NCBI RefSeq assembly: GCF_014844035.1
Contig: NZ_CP062159.1
Span: 2,976,001-3,040,000, forward strand
Direction of reading: 5' to 3'
Source: Flavobacterium sp. MDT1-60
GTDB taxonomy: Bacteria; Bacteroidota; Bacteroidia; Flavobacteriales; Flavobacteriaceae
Length of the DNA: 64,000 nt
Shown here: piece after piece, positions 57,909-64,000 of the stretch
How positions within the stretch are numbered: position 1 is the stretch's first letter
How the letters are laid out: every line of letters begins with the position of its first letter
Position numbers and translations under genes: made by a program
The notes under the pieces: model-generated
What the model was told of the DNA's origin: nothing
The model's database searches: none
The model's input: only the letters and a program-made list of their open reading frames with translations

Positions 57909-59594
57909 ATGAAAAAGATTTTTAGATTAAGTTACGTTACAATTCTGGCAAGTGTATTTTTAATCGCATCTTGTACCAATGATCCTGCGTTTTTGGGAGA
58001 TGAAAATGCAGTAAATACTAAAACAATTTCAAAAACGGCTAAAACAGCATTCCTAAGTAGTGGTACTAAAAAACTGCTTATTATTGGTATTGATGGCTGT
58101 CGCGGAGATGCTTTAATGGGGGCCAATACGCCAAATGTACATGCTTTATTACCCAATTCAGTTTATAGTCTTGATGCTTTAACAGAAGCACCAACATGGA
58201 GCGGAAATGGCTGGTCGACGATGCTTAGTGGTGTAACGCACTTAAAACATGGTGTAACAGATAATTCCTTTTCAAGTCCGAAATTTGGAACTTATCCAAG
58301 TTTTTTAAAGCGTTTGGAAACATATAATGCTGCTTTGAAAACCATGTCGATTGTACATTGGGCTCCAATCAATACTTATATTGTTGACGGAATTGATCTG
58401 GAGAAAACAGTTACCACAGATTTAGCTGTAAAAAATGAAGTAGTAGCAGCACTTACAAACGACAATCCGGATGCTTTATTTTTACATTTTGACGATGTAG
58501 ATCACGCAGGTCATAGCTACGGATTTTCATTGAATGTACCACAATACAAAGCTACGATCGAAACAACAGATGGTTATATCGGAGAAATTTTGACTGCTTT
58601 AAAAAACAGGCCCAATTATGCCAACGAAGACTGGCTGGTTATTGTAGCACCAGATCATGGCGGAATAGTTACGGGTTCAACAGGATCTCACGGAGGATCA
58701 TCTTATGAAGAAAGAAATATTTTTACCATCTTCAATAATAAAAATTTCAATTCAACAAAAATTGAAAAAGCAGTTGATCCAACCACATCGATTACAGGTA
58801 GTTTTGCCAATTTTAATTCGAACAACAAATACGCTTCAACAACAAATACGCTTTACAATTTTGGGACTTCAAGTTTTACGGTAGAATGCAGAGTGAAAAC
58901 TTCTGGTTACTCTAGCGATCCTTCTTTAGTATCGAACAAAAATTGGGTAAGTGGTAAAAATCGCGGATTTGTGATTTGTGCCAATACCGGAGGAACATGG
59001 AAAGTAAATATTGGTGATACTCAAAATCGTGTTGATATTTCCGGAGGAACAATCAATGACGGGAAATGGCATCATTTAACCATGGTAGTGGATCGTACAG
59101 CAAAATTGGTTAAAACCTATCAGGATGGTGCTTTTGTTGGACAGGCATCAATTGTGAATAATTTTGGAAGTTTAACTTCGGGATTGCCGTTTGCTGTTGG
59201 TCAGGACGGAACTTTAACGTACGGTGCCAATGTAAACGGAAATATAGCGGAAGTTCGTGTATGGAATAAAGCTTTGTCTGAAGCTTCGATTTTAAACTAT
59301 ACCTGTTCATCTGTCACAGCTTCGCATCCGGATTATGCCAATCTTATCGGTTATTGGAAAGGAAATAATGGTTCAGGAAACAGTTTTACCGATTCGAGCA
59401 GCAAACAGATAGCGCTTACTTTTCCGAATGCGCCAACATGGACAACAAGTACAGCTACTTTAAAATGCGGAACTGCTACAGGAGTAGTTCCAAAAATGAC
59501 AGATATTGCCTATTCTTCTCTACAATGGTTTGGAGTACCGATCAACTCAGCGTGGTCGTTAGACGGACGCTCCTGGCTTCCGGCGGGAAATTAA
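57909..59594 (+). CDS. Secreted nucleotide-pyrophosphatase-type phosphodiesterase with LamG-like domain
   Basis: A 561-residue lipoprotein (signal ending LIASC). Residues about 52-290 are an alkaline-phosphatase-superfamily phosphodiesterase (PF01663 type) with all expected metal and nucleophile motifs: IIGIDGCRGDAL (Asp), APTWSGNGWS (nucleophile Thr), HFDDVDHAGHSYG (Asp, His), VIVAPDHGG (Asp, His) and GSHGG (His). Residues about 300-500 are a LamG/concanavalin-like domain (FTVECRVKT, GKWHHLTMVVDRT, GNIAEVRVWNKALS), and a short C-terminal part follows. It would cleave phosphodiesters, or phosphonate monoesters, at the cell surface. Its place behind the phosphonatase-like gene suggests it frees the imported compound. 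Confidence 0.9.
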   Translation: MKKIFRLSYVTILASVFLIASCTNDPAFLGDENAVNTKTISKTAKTAFLSSGTKKLLIIGIDGCRGDALMGANTPNVHALLPNSVYSLDALTEAPTWSGNGWSTMLSGVTHLKHGVTDNSFSSPKFGTYPSFLKRLETYNAALKTMSIVHWAPINTYIVDGIDLEKTVTTDLAVKNEVVAALTNDNPDALFLHFDDVDHAGHSYGFSLNVPQYKATIETTDGYIGEILTALKNRPNYANEDWLVIVAPDHGGIVTGSTGSHGGSSYEERNIFTIFNNKNFNSTKIEKAVDPTTSITGSFANFNSNNKYASTTNTLYNFGTSSFTVECRVKTSGYSSDPSLVSNKNWVSGKNRGFVICANTGGTWKVNIGDTQNRVDISGGTINDGKWHHLTMVVDRTAKLVKTYQDGAFVGQASIVNNFGSLTSGLPFAVGQDGTLTYGANVNGNIAEVRVWNKALSEASILNYTCSSVTASHPDYANLIGYWKGNNGSGNSFTDSSSKQIALTFPNAPTWTTSTATLKCGTATGVVPKMTDIAYSSLQWFGVPINSAWSLDGRSWLPAGN

Positions 59595-59617
59595 TTCAGT
59601 TTGTGTTTTTTATTGTT

Positions 59618-59652
59618 AAAAGGTTGTCTCTGTTTGTGGAGACGACCTTTTT
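59618..59652 (+). terminator. Rho-independent terminator after the phosphodiesterase gene
   Basis: Stem AAAAGGTTGTCTC / GAGACGACCTTTTT with a G-T pair and an 8-base loop, ending in five T, 24 bases after the stop. It marks the end of the phosphonate-type locus. Confidence 0.85.
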
Positions 59653-59657
59653 ATGAT

Positions 59658-59758
59658 TTAACCGCAAGGAACGCTAAGGTCTATGCAATGTTCGCAAAGT
59701 TTTATAACCAAAGCTTTGCGAACATTGCGGTTTATTTCATTGCGCTCTTTGCGGTTAA
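59658..59758. repeat. Word-repeat palindrome, copy 5
   Basis: Outer arms TTAACCGCAA / TTGCGGTTAA (59658-59758, with one mismatch) and a perfect inner stem GCAATGTTCGCAAAG / CTTTGCGAACATTGC. Words of the form GCAAGG, GCTAAGG, GCAATG and GCAAAG recur about every 10 bases. It lies just after the terminator and just before the convergent regulator's stop. Confidence 0.8.
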
Positions 59759-59771
59759 GTATAACGTAGAT

Positions 59772-60356
59772 TTAACTATTACTTTCAGAGTAGAAGTAAA
59801 GCACTAACATAACACAATTTTCTGTCGTTCTGTTTTCAGGAACGTGAGGATGTCTACCATTAAAACATAACGAATCGCCTTCGTTTACAATAACTTCAAC
59901 ATCGTCTATAAGATAAGTTACACTTCCTTTGATGATATATTTAAATTCCCAGGCATCTGTGATTACTTTTTCACGTTTGCAATTAGGTTCAACGTCAAGA
60001 ATTACAGCTTCAAAACCAATAGAATTAATGCTTTTACTGAAGATATGATAGTAATTAAAACCAGTAGTTTCAGCTCTGTCTTCTTTTTCTATCTTTTGAT
60101 AGTCTTCTTTTTTAATATGAATGTATTTGGCATTTTTGGTGTTTTCGACGCCTTCAAAGAAATAGCTGACATCGGTATTTAAGGATTGTATCAATTCAAT
60201 TAAAACTGGCAATGACGGGATAGTTCGTCCGTTTTCGATTCTCGAAATTAATCCATTACTAACTCCGGCTCTGTTGGCAACTTCATGAATGGTTAGCGAA
60301 TTTTTCTTTCTAATTTCTTTTAATCTTTTTCCAATACCAATTAAAAAATCGTCCAT
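59772..60356 (-). CDS. XRE-cupin transcriptional regulator
   Basis: A 194-residue protein: N-terminal XRE helix-turn-helix (about 8-65; RLKEIRKKNSLTIHEVANRA, SNGLISRIENGRTIPS) and a C-terminal cupin (about 110-190; EVIVNEGDSLCFNGRHPHVP). This arrangement is used by regulators that sense small molecules such as amines or amino acids bound in the cupin. It converges on the phosphonate-type genes and is a good candidate for their local regulator. It could also act on the sigma-factor operon that starts 323 bases upstream in the opposite direction. Confidence 0.9.
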   Translation of the reverse strand: MDDFLIGIGKRLKEIRKKNSLTIHEVANRAGVSNGLISRIENGRTIPSLPVLIELIQSLNTDVSYFFEGVENTKNAKYIHIKKEDYQKIEKEDRAETTGFNYYHIFSKSINSIGFEAVILDVEPNCKREKVITDAWEFKYIIKGSVTYLIDDVEVIVNEGDSLCFNGRHPHVPENRTTENCVMLVLYFYSESNS

Positions 60357-60638
60357 AATAAAACCTGTAGTTTGAATTGTAAATATAGTACAATTAGCAT
60401 TAAAACTTTTTAAGAAATTCCAGAGAAGAAAATACTTCTCTAAAAATGTCTAAGCACTCCGCGTAGTTGTGTCTAAAATGAATTTATGCTTTGAAATTAA
60501 TGAAATAGCCAAAAGTAAAACAGCAATTGATTAATATTAAGAAACTTAGAAATAAATTAAAAAAACCTAGAAACAGTCAGGCAATATTAATAAATTATTA
60601 AATGAATGAATCGCGAAATTATCAATAACGGTTTGTCT

Positions 60639-60646
60639 TATTTTTG
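60639..60646 (+). promoter_or_regulatory. Probable -7 element of the ECF sigma factor gene
   Basis: TATTTTTG matches TAnnTTTG exactly, 33 bases before the ATG at 60680. The rest of the 323-base divergent spacer 60357-60679 is AT-rich with no frame and no clear -33 element. Confidence 0.5.
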
Positions 60647-60679
60647 TAAGGGTCTTCTTTAACAATTTAAATTTGCATT

Positions 60680-61261
60680 ATGAGTTCTAATTTGATATTA
60701 AGGTTACGGGAGGGTGATGATTCTTGTTTTAAAGAAATCTACGATTTATATCATTTTAAAGTATTTTGTTTTGTAAAAAAATATACTGCTCAACTGGCAG
60801 ATTCAGAAGATGTGACGCAAAATGTCTTTATTCATCTTTGGAAATATAGAACTAAACTAGATCCAAATGTTGAGTTGGAAGCCATCTTGTTTAAAAGCTC
60901 AAAACAAGAAATTTCAAAATGGTATAAAAAGCAAAACAGGATTTTTTCAGTAGAAAACGATCAATTGATTCGGGAACTTGATTCTTCCGAAGAGTCCGAC
61001 GATAGTATAGATATAAAGCTTGAAAAAATACAATATCTTCTCGATCAGGTTCCTGAAAAAAGAAGAAAGATATTTAACCTTCATAAGTTTGAAGACCTTA
61101 GTTACAAAGAGATTGCTGCCGAAATGGATATGTCTCCAAGTGCTGTAGCAAATCAAATTTCAAAAACATTACAATACCTCAAAAAAAACTCAGTAAAAAA
61201 CCATGAACTCTATTGGTTCGCATTATTTTGTATGAGTCAGTCTGACGCATTTGTTTGCTAA
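60680..61261 (+). CDS. ECF sigma factor (FecI-type)
   Basis: A 193-residue sigma-70 family protein with region 2 at about 10-75 (FKEIYDLYHFKVFCFVKKY, SEDVTQNVFIHLWKYR) and region 4 at about 115-175 (VPEKRRKIFNLHKFEDLSYK, IAAEMDMSPSAVANQISKTL). It lacks regions 1 and 3, as in ECF factors. With the FecR-type anti-sigma gene and the STN-domain receptor that follow, it forms a cell-surface signalling system in which substrate binding at the receptor frees sigma to transcribe the uptake genes. The spacing to fecR is 126 bases. Confidence 0.93.
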   Translation: MSSNLILRLREGDDSCFKEIYDLYHFKVFCFVKKYTAQLADSEDVTQNVFIHLWKYRTKLDPNVELEAILFKSSKQEISKWYKKQNRIFSVENDQLIRELDSSEESDDSIDIKLEKIQYLLDQVPEKRRKIFNLHKFEDLSYKEIAAEMDMSPSAVANQISKTLQYLKKNSVKNHELYWFALFCMSQSDAFVC

Positions 61262-61387
61262 AAACTTCTCGTTTATTAAGAAATAGTTAAGTCTGAACCG
61301 TAAGGGTGATATTTGAAGCCTTGCAAATCTAATGTACTAAATGGCGATAAACAACTGTGTTTTCTCCAGCTATTAAATTTAATTTAA

Positions 61388-62197
61388 ATGAAGTCAAATA
61401 GATTTAGAGACGAATGGGATGAAATACCCAATGAGGGATTTCTTCCCTCGGAAGTTAGATTGCGAATGTGGAGCAAAATTCGGAAAAGCACTACTGATAA
61501 GTACAAAAACTATTATAAGTGGGCCGCCGCTGCTTGTGCTGTAATTGCATTATCGATAACTGGCCATCAGTTTCTTTCGTCTCCGGATACAGCGGCAAAT
61601 AAAATTGCTTCTGTTCGAACATTTAAAAAAGATGTTCGTATTTTATGTCTGCCTGACGGAACAAGGGTTTGGTTAAATGAGGATACGGAAATAGAATATC
61701 CATCGCATTTTTCAAAAAACGAAAGAACGATTACTTTAAAGGGGGAAGCTTTTTTTGAAGTAAAACGTGATACTTCCAGACCGTTTATTATTACTTCGGG
61801 ACCTGTTAAAACAACTGTTCTTGGAACGTCATTTAACATTAAAGCTTATGGTGACAAACAATCTGAAGTGAATGTACGAACCGGTAAAGTAAAAGTTGAG
61901 GGTGCACATAATACCGTTTTTCTACTAAGAGGTGACCAGGCAGTTTATAGTCCTGAAACGTTTACCGTAAATAAGAACAAAACAAAAATTCTGGAACCGG
62001 ACTGGAAAAAGGTTCTGATTTATGTTGATGGTTTAACACTGGAAGAAGTCATAGCAAAGCTAAAAAAAGAGCATTCATTCTCTGTAAATTATTTAGAAGA
62101 CGATCTGAAAAATCTGAAAATTCAAGGAACTCTTGATACCAGACAAGGCTTTTATGAGATGCTGCAAACTATTGCTTTTGCATTGGAAATAAAATAA
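61388..62197 (+). CDS. FecR-type anti-sigma factor
   Basis: A 269-residue inner membrane protein. A cytoplasmic N-terminus of about 42 residues, presumed to hold sigma, is followed by one helix (AAAACAVIALSITGHQFL), the periplasmic FecR domain (about 85-185; VRILCLPDGTRVWLNEDTEI, LKGEAFFEVKRDTSRPFII, TTVLGTSFNIKAY) and a C-terminal DUF4974-like domain (LTLEEVIAKLKKEHSFSVNY) that contacts the receptor's STN domain. It is complete. The downstream receptor is disrupted as assembled, which would leave the pathway without its sensor. Confidence 0.93.
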   Translation: MKSNRFRDEWDEIPNEGFLPSEVRLRMWSKIRKSTTDKYKNYYKWAAAACAVIALSITGHQFLSSPDTAANKIASVRTFKKDVRILCLPDGTRVWLNEDTEIEYPSHFSKNERTITLKGEAFFEVKRDTSRPFIITSGPVKTTVLGTSFNIKAYGDKQSEVNVRTGKVKVEGAHNTVFLLRGDQAVYSPETFTVNKNKTKILEPDWKKVLIYVDGLTLEEVIAKLKKEHSFSVNYLEDDLKNLKIQGTLDTRQGFYEMLQTIAFALEIK

Positions 62198-62408
62198 GAC
62201 CCACCGGAAATAACACTTATCTGATTAGTCGGTAAGGGATTTCCATATTTTCAAAAATACATTTAGATCATAATGTGATTGTAGCGATTTTCAAATTTTT
62301 GCAAAAAAGTTTGAAAGAGCTGTTATGCAATTGTTCGAATACAAAAATGAAATTAAATCAAAAAAGAACTATTAAATAAATTCTAATTAAACTAAATATT
62401 TATCAATT

Positions 62409-62774
62409 ATGAACAATGATTCTTCCAGGCAATTTATTACTGCCTTCTGGATTTTGCTTTTCGGATTATTTCTTGGAACAAGCACGATTTATGCACAAAA
62501 TGGCACCGTATCGGTTGATTTTAAAAATTCTTCCCCACAAAAAATAATTGATAATTTAAAGACTCAGACTCCTTATCAGTTTGTTTATCAGAAAGATTTG
62601 GACTTAAGCACTCCTTTAGTAACATTAAAAAAAGACAATGTCTCGATTGATGAGATTTTAGATGATTTACAAAATCTGACAAACTTAAATTTCAAAAGAA
62701 CCGAAAATAATATTGCGGTTAAGAGAAATGATGTGGTCAAAAAAAAAAGAATGGGAAAATTACCGGAAAGGTAG
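62409..62774 (+). CDS. STN-domain fragment of a frameshifted FecA-like TonB receptor
   Basis: ATG at 62409 encodes a signal peptide (FGLFLGTSTIYAQ) and an STN (secretin/TonB N-terminal) signalling domain, about 35-112: VSVDFKNSSPQKIIDNLKTQ, YQFVYQKDLDL, SIDEILDDLQNLTNLNF. At a run of ten A (62739-62748) the frame changes and ends in MGKLPER and a stop. The receptor body continues in another frame from 62747. With eight or eleven A the fusion would read KNGKITGKVVDNKG, which is the normal joint. The fragment alone could be secreted but could not transport. Confidence 0.85.
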   Translation: MNNDSSRQFITAFWILLFGLFLGTSTIYAQNGTVSVDFKNSSPQKIIDNLKTQTPYQFVYQKDLDLSTPLVTLKKDNVSIDEILDDLQNLTNLNFKRTENNIAVKRNDVVKKKRMGKLPER

Positions 62775-64000
62775 TTGACAACAAAGGACTTTCATTGCCT
62801 GGTGCAAATATTAAAGTTGTCGAAACAGGTTTAGGAACTCAAACAGACATCGATGGGAATTATGTTTTGAACCTCGAACCGGGAGTATACACGATAGAAA
62901 TAAGTGTAATTTCTTTTCAGACTCAAAAAATAACGAATGTAAAAGTCGTTGAAGATCAGGAAACACCACTTGTTGTATCCTTAAAAGAAGATGCCGAATC
63001 ACTGAATGAAGTTATCATTATTCAGGATTATAAAAAAGCAACAGCCTCAGTTGGTGGTATGTTGCTGCAACAGAAAAAAGCAGCTCAGTTTTCTGATGGT
63101 ATTTCGGCAGAGCAAATTGCCAGAACACCAGACAGAGATGTGGCAAGTTCATTAAAACGTATTACGGGTGTAACAACAATTGGCGATAAATATGTTGTGG
63201 TACGTTCTATGGGCGAGAGATGGAATCAGGCGGTTATGGACGGAATCGCACTACCAAGTACAGACGCTTATCAGCAAAGTTTCTCTTTTGATATTATTCC
63301 AACTTCTATAGTCGAAAGTATTATGGTAAGCAAATCTGCAACGCCGGATATGTACGCCAATTTTGCCGGAGGTTATGTTGAAGTTAAGACAATGGATATT
63401 CCTAAGGAAAATTTTAACAATTTTTCTATCAGTAATTCTTATAATAGCAAAAGTGCTTTTAAGGAGCGATTAACAAGGCAGGAAGGCGATTATGATTATT
63501 TTGGTTTTGATGACGGACGACGTGATTATCCTAATAACCTTATAGCGCTAGAAGTACCAACAACTGAGGCAACATCTGATCTTTTTATTCAACAATCAAA
63601 AGAGTTTACGGAGGATAATTTTTCAACTTATAAGACCTACGGTGCTCCGGGAACGACATTGCAATTTGGTTTAGGACGTGTCTATAAATTGAAAGACAAT
63701 AACAAATGGGGATTTGTTGGTTCTTTAATTTTTAAGAATACGCAGGAAAAACTTGAAATTGAGCATACAGAAAGAAATAATAAAAGTAATACCGAATTTT
63801 CTGCGGAGAATGAGAAAGAGTTGTATTCAACTTTCAGAAAATATGGATTTAAAAATTCAGGAGCCAATTATAATTATAATTCAACTTTAGGCGGTATGTT
63901 TAATGCGGCTATTCAGTTGGATAATCATAAAATTACAATGCGTAATACTGTTATGCATATTTATAACAATCAATTAACCCAAATCACAGGTTTTGAAAAT
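62747..64000 (+). CDS. FecA-like TonB-dependent receptor body, out of frame with its N-terminus and cut by window end
   Basis: From 62747 one frame is open to the last base of the window (over 415 codons). It encodes a carboxypeptidase-regulatory-like domain (ITGKVVDNKGLSLPGANIKV, TDIDGNYVLNLEPG), a plug (ISAEQIARTPDRDVASSLKR, ITGVTTIGDKYVVVRSMGER, SKSATPDMYANFAGGYVEVK) and the beginning of the barrel. It has no start codon or signal of its own and depends on the STN-containing frame at 62409-62774. In the FecI/FecR arrangement this receptor both imports its substrate and triggers sigma release. The substrate is not evident. Confidence 0.85.

Overview
The window is AT-rich chromosomal DNA from a member of the Bacteroidota, most likely a Flavobacterium. 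The evidence is a giant adhesin with the gliding/type IX secretion C-terminal domain, several TonB-dependent receptors, a FecI/FecR/FecA-type surface-signalling set, promoters of the Bacteroidota form (TAnnTTTG near -7) and intergenic palindromes typical of flavobacteria. I saw no rRNA, tRNA, CRISPR array, phage or insertion sequence.

Layout. 1-4.3 kb: 3' part of a repeat-rich secreted adhesin. 4.5-7.8 kb: Ku and a three-domain LigD, convergent, forming a bacterial end-joining module. 8.3-11.1 kb: a PQQ-type sugar dehydrogenase lipoprotein and a leftward set of small membrane and acidic proteins. 11.5-26.7 kb: a signalling hub with a CheB-CheR-PAS kinase whose phospho-acceptor His is Asn, three REC-only regulators, a CHASE3 kinase, a 2119-residue soluble kinase with eleven near-identical 92-residue HAMP repeats and three receiver domains, and a REC-kinase. 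Three decayed short genes lie among them. 26.8-31 kb: a frameshifted PPC-domain gene, a DUF4440-like lipoprotein, a low-complexity secreted protein and a family 43-type glycosidase ending in a 7-bp tandem repeat. 31-34.8 kb: a LuxR-type regulator facing a propeller-type sensor kinase. 35-45.3 kb: oxidative and general stress genes (katG with an OxyR-like site, an SDR, an SRPBCC protein, small acidic and membrane proteins paralogous to those at 9.6-11.1 kb, a FAD/Rieske oxidoreductase), a family 2 glycosidase resembling beta-glucuronidase and a Flavo-1-like RNA element. 45.4-50.6 kb: leftward genes for a tyrosine-type phosphatase, a frameshifted TonB receptor and a membrane AraC-type regulator.

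50.9-60.4 kb is the most interesting locus: TonB receptor, DUF5690-type membrane transporter, FAD oxidoreductase of the phosphonate-linked TIGR03364 type, PhnX-like HAD hydrolase, secreted nucleotide-pyrophosphatase-type phosphodiesterase with a LamG-like domain, and an XRE-cupin regulator. My reading is an uptake and breakdown route for an aminophosphonate-containing ester or conjugate: surface cleavage, outer and inner membrane import, oxidation of the amine, and C-P bond hydrolysis. Most junctions inside it carry long palindromes built from repeated 9-10 bp words.

60.7-64 kb: ECF sigma factor, FecR anti-sigma and a STN-domain TonB receptor interrupted by a frameshift at a run of ten A and cut by the window end. 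At least six single-base frameshifts, mostly at A/T runs, occur across the window. They are either real decay or phase variation, or uncorrected sequencing indels.
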